From the NCBI RefSeq assembly GCF_025567095.1, contig NZ_JAOQJH010000001.1: DNA of 64,000 nt; one strand, given 5' to 3'. The translations under genes were made by a program, and so were the position numbers. Below the pieces are notes generated by a model. That model saw only the letters and a list, made by a program, of their open reading frames with translations, ran no database searches and was not told the origin of the DNA. This stretch comes from Anthropogastromicrobium aceti (GTDB lineage Bacteria > Bacillota > Clostridia > Lachnospirales > Lachnospiraceae). Below, one piece after another: positions 51,660-59,429 of this stretch; positions within the stretch are counted from its first letter, which is position 1; each line of letters starts with the position of its first letter.

Positions 51660-54097
51660 AACGACAACTCCTTGTTCTTGTAGTTTTTTTTCTTGCAGGA
51701 GAACTTCTTTGTATAAAGAGCCTTATAATATCAATTATTTTAAGCGCCGGCATTTTGATGCTGGCGCTTATTTTTATGCTGATACAAATTGTATACAAAA
51801 ATGTCTTTTTCAAAAAAATGCCTTTCTTTTTGTGTATCTGCGCTTTTTCTTTTTTTACAGGGGCAGTCTGCTGTTTTAGCGCAAATGCACATAGTCATAT
51901 TTATGATACACTTTTATCAATGCAGTACTCAAAAGAAAATACATTGGATGACGTGCTTGTCGAAGGCAACGTGACAAAGGTAGAGGAAAAATCGAAGCTT
52001 TGGATTTACTTAAAAAATGCCTATATTAATAAAAAGGCAGCAGGGGAGGGTGTTATTGTGCAGATTCCTGTCTCGGCACATTCCAACCAAAAGCGTCCTC
52101 TTGCCGGAAGTAAAATTTCTGTTTATGGGAAATTATCATTATTTTCACAGGCTTCAAATCCTGGCGAATTTGATTCAAGAAGTTATTATCATAACTTAGG
52201 GTATGATTTTTGCCTTAGTGGTAAGACGTGGACACAAAAAGGTAGCCGATATGATCCCATTGCTGAGTGTCTGTGGCAGCTAAAAGATGCCATAAAGATG
52301 AGACTCTCACGGCTTTTAGAAGGAAATATTGCTGATTATGGCATTTACTGTGCCGTGCTTTTGGGCGACAAAAGCGAATTAGACAAAGAACAGAAAGAAC
52401 TTTTTAAAGATCAGGGAATAGCTCATATCCTTTCGGTATCAGGACTTCACATATCAGTAGTTGGACTAGCTGCATGCGGTTTGCTTATGAAATTAACAGG
52501 ATCATTTGCCATTTCCGGTATGGCTGGAAGCATTATTGTTCTTTTTTATTCTGCCTTTACTGGAAATGCAGTTTCGACGATTCGTGCTTGTGTCATGTAT
52601 CTTATTTTAATGATCGGGCGACAAAAAGGCCGTATTTATGATATGCCGACGGCAGCGGCAGCAGCAGCCCTCTGTCTTCTTATTTTTCAGCCGCTTGCCA
52701 TTTTTCAAGCCTCTATGCAGCTTTCATTTGGCGCAGTGCTTGGAATAAGCCTTGTTGGAGATATCTTTAAAAAAATTTTAATGCCTTCTTCTGATAAAAC
52801 AACTGTAAGGATTAACCGCTTCTGCAGTGTTATGGGACTTTCTATTGCAATGCTTCCTGTGCTGTTATATCACTATTACCAATATCCGCTTTATGCAATT
52901 TTACTTAATCAGCTTGTCATACCTTTTGCTGGTATTTTACTTGTATCACCGGCCGTGGCACTTGTACTTTCTTTATTTGCACCGGCTTTTGGTGCTGTAT
53001 GCTTAAAGGCAGGCCATCTTGTCATTTATTTTTACACTGTGCTTTGCAAACTTTCAAAAAGCCTTCCAGAATCAGCACAGTATACTGGAAGACCAGCTTT
53101 ATGGCGAATTGTATTATATGTTACACTGTTATTCACAATAGGCATGGGAACTAGGCTTATATATGAGAAGCAAAAAAGAAAACAGACAGATGATGATAAG
53201 GAAAAAAGTAAAAAAAACAGACGCCGCTGTCAGATTGCTGCTGTTTTTCTTGCCATAGGTTGCTATATATTCGGCTGCGTTTTTTTACATGCAGATCACA
53301 CAAACAAATTGGAAATTACTGTGCTTGATGTAGGTCAGGGAGATGGTATTTTTTTAATGCTTCCTGATCATACGACAATTCTTTCAGATGGCGGAAGCAC
53401 AAGCAAATCTATGCTTGATACGTATGTATTAGAACCTTTTTTAAACTCACAAGGCATTCGCCGGATTGACTATGTTTTTGTATCGCATGCCGACAGTGAT
53501 CATATTAATGGGATCATAGGATTGATTGAAAATGACGCAGATCGGATAGGAACGCTTATGCTGCCGCAGAGCCAGTCATCAAAAAAGCAGTTTGAACAGC
53601 TGTTAACAGCAGCAAAAAAGAAGCAGATTCCCGTTAAGTGGATTTCAAAAGGAGATGTTTTTTCATTAAAAACGCTGCCAGATTTGTCTTTTGAAGTGCT
53701 GTGGCCGTCAAAAAACGAAAAATCAGATGACACAAATGAATCATCACTAGTGTGGCGCCTTAATTATCATGACTTTTCTATGCTTTTTACGGGAGATCTT
53801 CCAGGTGACTGTGAGGATGAGCTTGTCAGCTTAAAGCCAGTAACTATCTTAAAAGTCGCACATCACGGCTCTGATTATTCAACAACTAAAACATTTCTGC
53901 AGCAAATAACACCGCAGCTTGCCGTGATTTCCTGCAGTGAAAATAATAGGTATGGTCATCCTGGGAAACAGCTTTTAAAACGCTTAGAAGAGGCAAAAAT
54001 ACCGTCAGTTTTGATTACAAAAGACTGCGGTGCAATCATAATACAAACTGACGGTTATTGTGTAGAAGTGGAAACTTATCTGGCAAAGCAGTCTTGA
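51656..54097 (+). CDS. comEC: ComEC/Rec2 DNA-uptake channel protein
   Basis: An 813-residue competence protein that carries single-stranded DNA across the membrane. Two N-terminal transmembrane segments are followed by an extracellular DUF4131/OB-like part (about 90-220), a multi-pass Competence domain (about 225-500) with the ILSVSGLHISVVGLAA signature, and a C-terminal metallo-beta-lactamase-like domain (about 550-790) with LDVGQGDGIFL and HADSDHINGI. The TTG start at 51656 has AAAGGAA upstream. Its last 22 bases overlap the 3' end of the PfkB gene on the opposite strand. Confidence 0.93.
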   Translation: MKRQLLVLVVFFLAGELLCIKSLIISIILSAGILMLALIFMLIQIVYKNVFFKKMPFFLCICAFSFFTGAVCCFSANAHSHIYDTLLSMQYSKENTLDDVLVEGNVTKVEEKSKLWIYLKNAYINKKAAGEGVIVQIPVSAHSNQKRPLAGSKISVYGKLSLFSQASNPGEFDSRSYYHNLGYDFCLSGKTWTQKGSRYDPIAECLWQLKDAIKMRLSRLLEGNIADYGIYCAVLLGDKSELDKEQKELFKDQGIAHILSVSGLHISVVGLAACGLLMKLTGSFAISGMAGSIIVLFYSAFTGNAVSTIRACVMYLILMIGRQKGRIYDMPTAAAAAALCLLIFQPLAIFQASMQLSFGAVLGISLVGDIFKKILMPSSDKTTVRINRFCSVMGLSIAMLPVLLYHYYQYPLYAILLNQLVIPFAGILLVSPAVALVLSLFAPAFGAVCLKAGHLVIYFYTVLCKLSKSLPESAQYTGRPALWRIVLYVTLLFTIGMGTRLIYEKQKRKQTDDDKEKSKKNRRRCQIAAVFLAIGCYIFGCVFLHADHTNKLEITVLDVGQGDGIFLMLPDHTTILSDGGSTSKSMLDTYVLEPFLNSQGIRRIDYVFVSHADSDHINGIIGLIENDADRIGTLMLPQSQSSKKQFEQLLTAAKKKQIPVKWISKGDVFSLKTLPDLSFEVLWPSKNEKSDDTNESSLVWRLNYHDFSMLFTGDLPGDCEDELVSLKPVTILKVAHHGSDYSTTKTFLQQITPQLAVISCSENNRYGHPGKQLLKRLEEAKIPSVLITKDCGAIIIQTDGYCVEVETYLAKQS

Positions 54098-55032
54098 TAT
54101 TCGCTGTCTGTCAGTCCGGCACCATTTTTAGCAACAACATGGGCAGAAACCTTATTCGCCTGTGAGAGTGCCTCTGCCCAAGAGCAGCCATTTGCGCGGC
54201 TGGCCATGATCTGACCAATATGACTGTCTCCGGCACCAATTGTATCTGCAACAGTTGTCTTTATGCCATCAACCTCTGTTAAATTATCTTTTCCTGCCTC
54301 CAGACAGCAGGAGCCATCCTTACCTTTTGTGATAATTACAGTATTAGATGTTGCATTTTGAAGAATCTTTGCCGCCTCTAAAAGAGATACAGCGCTAAAT
54401 TCATCTACTCCACATTTAAAATCAGAGACCGTTAAGCTGCTTAGCTCGAATGCTTCCTCATCGTTTATATGAAGAATAGGATTTAGATTATATAGGCGCT
54501 TCATTTTCTTTTCACCGATCTGTCGAATACGAGGACCTGGTGCAAAGAAGATCTGCGGACCGCGGTGCTGTTCAAGCCATGAAATTAGATCGTCACCTGT
54601 TGGCTCCTCGATTTCAAGGCCGCATACATAGATCATAGAAATCTGTGAAATGTCAATATTTTCCATCCACTCATGATTAAAGGTATATTCTGCACCATGC
54701 ACCGATAAAAATGTACGTTCTCCGTTTTCGTCGACAAGACAGTAGCAGCAGCCATTTTCTGCATTTACATTCACATGAATAGGAAGTTTACGTGCCTGAA
54801 ACGACTTTCTTATATAATCGCCATATACACCAGTTCCAATAGGTGTCACAAACATATACGGGACACCTGACTGACGTACAATATTAGCTGCGTTATAGGC
54901 ACAGCCGCCAAGTGCGAGTGTCTGGCGCTTTGGCTGAATATCCTCTGCTGTTTTGGGTAGATGATCAATTTCAATGATTACATCGACACATGTACTGCCG
55001 ATCAATAAAATTTTAGGCATTGATGATTGCAT
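54076..55032 (-). CDS. PfkB-family carbohydrate kinase (ribokinase-like)
   Basis: A 318-residue kinase of the ribokinase superfamily. The N-terminal IGSTCVDVIIEIDHLPKT and GGCAYNAANIVRQSG segments bind sugar, and the GAGDSHIGQIMA anion hole with its catalytic Asp is near residue 270. The sugar cannot be assigned. AAGGAG precedes the ATG at 55032. It converges on comEC with a 22-bp overlap of coding ends and diverges from holA. It is a second PfkB kinase in this window, distinct from that at 30279. Confidence 0.88.
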   Translation of the reverse strand: MQSSMPKILLIGSTCVDVIIEIDHLPKTAEDIQPKRQTLALGGCAYNAANIVRQSGVPYMFVTPIGTGVYGDYIRKSFQARKLPIHVNVNAENGCCYCLVDENGERTFLSVHGAEYTFNHEWMENIDISQISMIYVCGLEIEEPTGDDLISWLEQHRGPQIFFAPGPRIRQIGEKKMKRLYNLNPILHINDEEAFELSSLTVSDFKCGVDEFSAVSLLEAAKILQNATSNTVIITKGKDGSCCLEAGKDNLTEVDGIKTTVADTIGAGDSHIGQIMASRANGCSWAEALSQANKVSAHVVAKNGAGLTDSEYQDCFAR

Positions 55033-55073
55033 TAGGTAAATCTCCTTATATTTTTCTTTACTATCACAAAGAG

Positions 55074-55102
55074 ATTATAATTCCTTGACGATGTAAAGTA
55101 AA
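55074..55102 (-). promoter_or_regulatory. Promoter of PfkB kinase gene
   Basis: On the minus strand: TTTACT, 17-bp spacer, TATAAT; it gives a leader of about 35 bases. Confidence 0.6.
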
Positions 55103-55112
55103 CACCATTTGC

Positions 55113-55141
55113 TTGATTGACGGCAAAAAGAATGATACAAT
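55113..55141 (+). promoter_or_regulatory. holA promoter
   Basis: TTGATT, 17-bp spacer, TACAAT, about 28 bases upstream of the start codon. Confidence 0.65.
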
Positions 55142-55169
55142 AATACAAAAAACATTAATAGGAGTCTTT

Positions 55170-56159
55170 ATGGAAAAACTCAGACAAGATATTCGTGCCA
55201 ATCAGTTTGAGCGCGTATATCTTTTATATGGTGAGGAACGATATCTGGTTCAGATGTATAAGAATCAGTTAAAAAAAGCAATCATCGGCGATGATACGAT
55301 GAATTTGAATCAATATACCGGAAAAGGTCTGCCTGTACAAGAGGTGGAAAATGCGGTAATGACAATGCCGTTTTTTGCAGACAGACGTTTGGTTCTGCTA
55401 GAGGATACAGGATTATTTAAAAGCAGTGATGAGCAGTGGAGTAATCTTGTTAAAACAATTCCGGATAGCTGCCATGTCCTTTTTGTTGAGCAGGAGGTAG
55501 ATAAGCGAAGCAGAATGTATAAGGCTGTAAAGGAATGTGGCTATTGCGCAGAGATGACGCATCCTTCAATGCAGCAGCGTACACAGTGGATTTTAAAGGG
55601 ATTTGGGCGTTATGGGTTAAAAATCACACAGTCTGCACTTGATTCGTTTCTTGAAAAAACAGGTGATGACATGGAAAACATCAGAAATGAGATGGAAAAA
55701 TTGGCTTCTTTTTGTATGGGAAAAGAAGGCATCACAAAAGAAGATGTTGATTTTGTCTGTACGGAACAGATTGAAAATAGAATCTTTGATATGACACAGG
55801 CCGTAGCAGAGGGAAAGACACAGTATGCTCTTGAGTTATATGCTGATCTATTAGCATTGAAAGAGCCGGGAATGCGTATTTTATTTCTGATTGCACGTCA
55901 GATGAACCAACTTTTATGTGTAAAGGAGATGGAAGTCGGACGTCAGAATAAGGATCAAATTGCAGCTGCTTTAAAGGTTCGTTCGTTTGTAGTTAACAAA
56001 TTGCTTGGACAGGCAAGACAATTCACCATTGATCAGCTGATACGCTGTGTTGAGCGCTGTGTTGAGCTTGAAGAAGCTGTAAAAAGAGGAAATATGAATG
56101 AAAGGATTGCAGTCGAGATGGTTTTATTATCAATTGCAAATCGTGAATATCATGCCTGA
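55170..56159 (+). CDS. holA: DNA polymerase III delta subunit
   Basis: A 329-residue clamp-loader subunit. The N-terminal RVYLLYGEERYLVQMYKNQL is the family signature, followed by the truncated AAA-type fold (without a working Walker A), and a helical C-terminal collar (KEPGMRILFLIARQMNQLL region). It opens the sliding clamp during replication. The ATG at 55170 is used because TAGGAG precedes it; an upstream TTG is not needed. It converges on rpsT with a shared terminator, a common arrangement in this group. Confidence 0.93.
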   Translation: MEKLRQDIRANQFERVYLLYGEERYLVQMYKNQLKKAIIGDDTMNLNQYTGKGLPVQEVENAVMTMPFFADRRLVLLEDTGLFKSSDEQWSNLVKTIPDSCHVLFVEQEVDKRSRMYKAVKECGYCAEMTHPSMQQRTQWILKGFGRYGLKITQSALDSFLEKTGDDMENIRNEMEKLASFCMGKEGITKEDVDFVCTEQIENRIFDMTQAVAEGKTQYALELYADLLALKEPGMRILFLIARQMNQLLCVKEMEVGRQNKDQIAAALKVRSFVVNKLLGQARQFTIDQLIRCVERCVELEEAVKRGNMNERIAVEMVLLSIANREYHA

Positions 56160-56163
56160 CTAA

Positions 56164-56196
56164 AAAAAGCTGCCTGCATGAAGCAGACAGCTTTTT
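56164..56196. terminator. Bidirectional terminator between holA and rpsT
   Basis: AAAAAGCTG with CTGC pairs with GCAG with CAGCTTTTT, with T tracts on both strands. It serves both convergent genes. Confidence 0.9.
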
Positions 56197-56214
56197 ATGT
56201 GTACAAGACACAAA

Positions 56215-56478
56215 TTAGTTCATAGCGTTAACAGCCTTGTTCATACGGCTGATCTTTCTGGATACAGTGTTATCATGATAAACACCCTTGGATGCAGCCT
56301 TTCTCATTACGGACTCAGCCTCAACAACTGCAGCCTGAGCAGCAGCCTTATCACCTGCAGCAACAGCGCTCTCTACCTTCTTGATGTAGGTCTTTACCTT
56401 AGAACGAGCAGACTTGTTTCTATCTGCCTTTGCCTGACTAACTAAAACTCTCTTCTTTGCGGACTTAATATTTGCCAT
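56215..56478 (-). CDS. rpsT: 30S ribosomal protein S20
   Basis: An 87-residue S20, beginning MANIKSAKKRVLVSQAKADR and ending in the usual helical tail (RKISRMNKAVNAMN). It binds 16S rRNA early in assembly. The ATG at 56478 follows GGAGGTG; longer in-frame starts upstream have no site. A consensus promoter lies about 95 bases upstream. Confidence 0.97.
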   Translation of the reverse strand: MANIKSAKKRVLVSQAKADRNKSARSKVKTYIKKVESAVAAGDKAAAQAAVVEAESVMRKAASKGVYHDNTVSRKISRMNKAVNAMN

Positions 56479-56571
56479 GGGGCACCTCCAAAATTTCTTG
56501 TTTTTTAATCTTTTTATAGTTTGAAAACGATACTGTGTATCACTCGAAAACACCGTTTCAACACAAGTGGT

Positions 56572-56600
56572 ATCATAGCCTAAAAACATTGATCTGTCAA
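56572..56600 (-). promoter_or_regulatory. rpsT: rpsT promoter
   Basis: On the minus strand: TTGACA, 17-bp spacer, TATGAT; a strong promoter as expected for a ribosomal protein. Confidence 0.85.
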
Positions 56601-56637
56601 TACATATTTTCAAAAAAAATGCAAAAAATACAAAAAA

Positions 56638-56689
56638 GTTTTACATGTAAAACAAGTAGGAACTTCTAATAAAGTTTTACATGTAAAAC
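56638..56689. promoter_or_regulatory. Two perfect 16-bp palindromes between rpsT and gpr
   Basis: GTTTTACATGTAAAAC occurs at 56638-56653 and again at 56674-56689, 36 bp apart centre to centre. Both are perfect palindromes. They lie upstream of the rpsT -35 box and of gpr. I cannot name the binding factor. No clear sporulation-sigma promoter for gpr could be placed between them and the start codon. Confidence 0.7.
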
Positions 56690-56736
56690 TTTGAATAATT
56701 TCATGAACCATTTTAACTAAGGAAGGTGAAAATATA

Positions 56737-57669
56737 ATGCTCAATGTAAAAGACAACAAAACAATGATGTATACTGATCTCGCTGTTGAAATTCAGGAAG
56801 AATGCAGTGGCAGACAAGGTGAGATTCCAGGCGTTGTACTGGAACAATACAAAGAAGATGGCAAAGGTATCCGTGTCACAAAAATACAAATCCAAACGGC
56901 AGATGGAGCAAAACGCATGGGGCGGCCCATAGGAAATTACATGACACTTGAGTCTGCAGATAAAGAACATTCTGATGAACATTCCGATAAAAATCTTTCT
57001 GGAACAAAGCTTCCTGATACAAATCTTCTTGCATCCTATATAAATGGGCTGCTTCCGTCATCGGCTCATTCTTTTTTGATTGTTGGTCTTGGAAATGCCA
57101 ATATGACAGCAGATGCACTCGGACCATTAACAATTGAGAAAATGGCTCAGTCAGGAATGGCTTCATATACTTCAATGATCGTTCCCGGTGTATTTGCGCA
57201 GACTGGAATGGAAAGCTGTGAAATCATACAGGGCATTGTACAACAAACTTCTCCAGACTGCATCATAACTATTGATGCGCTTGCAGCAAGAAGTGCATTT
57301 CGGCTTGGTACAACAGTTCAGCTTACCGATACAGGTATTCGTCCAGGATCTGGTGTCGGAAATGCAAGAAAGGGCATAACTAAGGAAAATATGAAGATTC
57401 CTGTGATTGCCATTGGGATTCCAACAGTTGTAAGTGCCGCAGCAATTGTATCTGATGCAATGGATTCTTTAAAGCAGATAGGCTATAATGAAACGATTCT
57501 TGGAAGTATTGCGATGCTTGATAAAGAGGAATATTATCAGCTTATATCAGAAGTGTTTGCGCCAGAGCTTGGGAGTCTCTTTGTGATGCCTAAAAACCTT
57601 GATGAAGAATTAGATACGATGAGCAGCTTACTTGCAGCGTCATTGTCACAAGTAATATGTAAACGATAA
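56737..57669 (+). CDS. gpr: Germination protease (GPR)
   Basis: A 310-residue GPR, the A25 endopeptidase that cleaves small acid-soluble spore proteins when spores germinate. The propeptide-type N terminus MYTDLAVEIQEE precedes the mature domain with GLGNANMTADALGPLTIEKM, ITIDALAARS and GSGVGNARKG. It is synthesised in the forespore as a zymogen. GGAAGG precedes the ATG at 56737. It supports the view that the organism makes spores. Paired palindromes lie upstream. Confidence 0.94.
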   Translation: MLNVKDNKTMMYTDLAVEIQEECSGRQGEIPGVVLEQYKEDGKGIRVTKIQIQTADGAKRMGRPIGNYMTLESADKEHSDEHSDKNLSGTKLPDTNLLASYINGLLPSSAHSFLIVGLGNANMTADALGPLTIEKMAQSGMASYTSMIVPGVFAQTGMESCEIIQGIVQQTSPDCIITIDALAARSAFRLGTTVQLTDTGIRPGSGVGNARKGITKENMKIPVIAIGIPTVVSAAAIVSDAMDSLKQIGYNETILGSIAMLDKEEYYQLISEVFAPELGSLFVMPKNLDEELDTMSSLLAASLSQVICKR

Positions 57670-57735
57670 AATGCTGTAATAAAGAAAACTGGCTGATGCA
57701 TAGAATAGGCCAGAAAATAAGAAAGGATTTTAGAA

Positions 57736-58071
57736 ATGTATAGAAGCTTTCATCCAAGGAAAAAAGAGAAAATAGTCACAACGATACTTTGGTTTTTGGC
57801 ACTTGCCTGCTCTACCTATATTTTATGGAAAATTAATCCCTATCCAATTCAGCGCGGCATTGGCTGGACAAAACAAAAGACAGAACAGTTTTTAAATCGT
57901 TGCATAGACAATACAGTTTCTAATACACTTCCATCGCTTTCTATTTTTTTTGACTGTGAAGGATTATCTAAAGAAAATATAACTCAGACAAATACGTTTT
58001 TTTCAAGCGATCCCTTTTATCAGCAGTTCCAAAATAATATTGGTTGCTCTCCAGACAAAAAACAGGTATAA
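57736..58071 (+). CDS. Small single-pass membrane protein downstream of gpr
   Basis: A 111-residue protein I do not recognise. One transmembrane segment (about residues 15-32, TTILWFLALACSTYILW) follows a basic N terminus; the rest is a mainly polar extracytoplasmic tail. In many Firmicutes spoIIP follows gpr, and SpoIIP also starts with one membrane helix, so this could be a truncated or replaced SpoIIP; the sequence here is too different to claim it. AAGGAT precedes the ATG, 66 bases after gpr. Confidence 0.6.
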   Translation: MYRSFHPRKKEKIVTTILWFLALACSTYILWKINPYPIQRGIGWTKQKTEQFLNRCIDNTVSNTLPSLSIFFDCEGLSKENITQTNTFFSSDPFYQQFQNNIGCSPDKKQV

Positions 58072-58107
58072 TACTGAAAGATAATATTAAATAGTGGAGG
58101 TAACAAA

Positions 58108-59361
58108 ATGTCTGAAACAACAAATGTTATGAATTCTGAAGTAGTAAAGCGTTTGCTTTGCTATGTTTCCTACGATACACAGTCAAAGGATGAAAGTAGT
58201 GAAGTGCCGAGCACACAAAAGCAGTTTGACTTGGCAAAGGTATTAAAAAAAGAGCTTGAGGAGATTGGAGCTTCTGATGTACGTCTTAGCGATCACTGCT
58301 ATGTGTATGCAAAGATTCCGTCTAACTTAGATAAGAAGGTTCCGGCAATCGGTTTTATCGCCCATATGGATACTTCACCTGCATTAAGCGGAAAAGATAT
58401 TAAGCCGCAGATAATACAAAATTATGACGGCGGTGTAATTAAACTTGGTGAAAGTGGCTTTTCTATGGGACCAAATGAGTTCCCGGCACTTGCCGAATTA
58501 AAAGGAAAGAGTCTTATTACTACAGATGGAACAACACTTCTTGGCGCAGATGACAAGGCCGGTGTTGCTGAGATCATGACAATGGCAGCATTCTTTTTGG
58601 CACATCCGGAAGTAAAGCACGGTGATATCTGCATCGCATTTACACCAGATGAGGAAGTGGGAAATGGTGTTGAATATTTTGACGTGCCGGGCTTTGGTGC
58701 TGACTTTGCTTATACAGTAGATGGCGGTTCTGTCGGTGAAATTGAATATGAAAACTTCAATGCTGCAAATCTGCGTGTTGAAGTGCAGGGATATGGCATC
58801 CATCCAGGCAGCGCAAAGGGCAAAATGAAAAATGCCATCCGCATGGCAATGGAATTTGAGCAGATGCTGACAGTATTTGATAATCCGGAATATACAGATG
58901 GCTATGAGGGTTTTCATCATCTTGGCGGTATCGAAGGCGATTCAGATCATACAACAATGCATTACATTGTACGTGATCATGACGCTGGAAAGCTTAACCA
59001 GAAGTTAGCTGAGATTGATAAGGCTTCGGAGTATCTGAATTTTAAATATGGAGAGGGATCTTTTAAGGTGGTGCGTACCGGTTCTTATCAAAACATGAAG
59101 GAAATGATTCTTCCTCATATGCATTTGGTTGAGTATGCAAAGGAAGCTATGAGAGAGCTTGGATTAAATGCTAAGAGTGTTCCGATCCGTGGTGGTACAG
59201 ATGGTGCAAGATTATCCTTTATGGGACTTCCATGTCCGAACCTCTGCACAGGAGGCGCTAATTATCATGGCCGCTTTGAATATGCATGTATTGAGCAGAT
59301 GGAACTGTGTGTTGAGATTTTAAAGAAAATTGTTGAAAAGTATGCAGTTAAAGAAATCTGA
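58108..59361 (+). CDS. pepT: Peptidase T (tripeptide aminopeptidase)
   Basis: A 417-residue M20 peptidase that removes the N-terminal residue of tripeptides in the cytoplasm. Zinc-site and catalytic segments are IAHMDTSPA, LLGADDKAG, FTPDEEVG and a late PIRGGTDGARLSFMG. Length matches PepT. A GGAGG site precedes the ATG at 58108. It stands between the gpr group and the radical-SAM cluster. Confidence 0.96.
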   Translation: MSETTNVMNSEVVKRLLCYVSYDTQSKDESSEVPSTQKQFDLAKVLKKELEEIGASDVRLSDHCYVYAKIPSNLDKKVPAIGFIAHMDTSPALSGKDIKPQIIQNYDGGVIKLGESGFSMGPNEFPALAELKGKSLITTDGTTLLGADDKAGVAEIMTMAAFFLAHPEVKHGDICIAFTPDEEVGNGVEYFDVPGFGADFAYTVDGGSVGEIEYENFNAANLRVEVQGYGIHPGSAKGKMKNAIRMAMEFEQMLTVFDNPEYTDGYEGFHHLGGIEGDSDHTTMHYIVRDHDAGKLNQKLAEIDKASEYLNFKYGEGSFKVVRTGSYQNMKEMILPHMHLVEYAKEAMRELGLNAKSVPIRGGTDGARLSFMGLPCPNLCTGGANYHGRFEYACIEQMELCVEILKKIVEKYAVKEI

Positions 59362-59429
59362 TATTCAGAAATCTATATTCAGAAACAAGAACTACTGAAA
59401 AGCAAAAAGATTAAAGTGAGGAATTTTGA

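Noticed and set aside
59360..59392. ATATTCAGAAA tandem repeat between pepT and the radical-SAM gene, as a third copy of the structured repeat
   Set aside because: Only the TATTCAGA stretch is shared; inverted partner and inner stems are absent.
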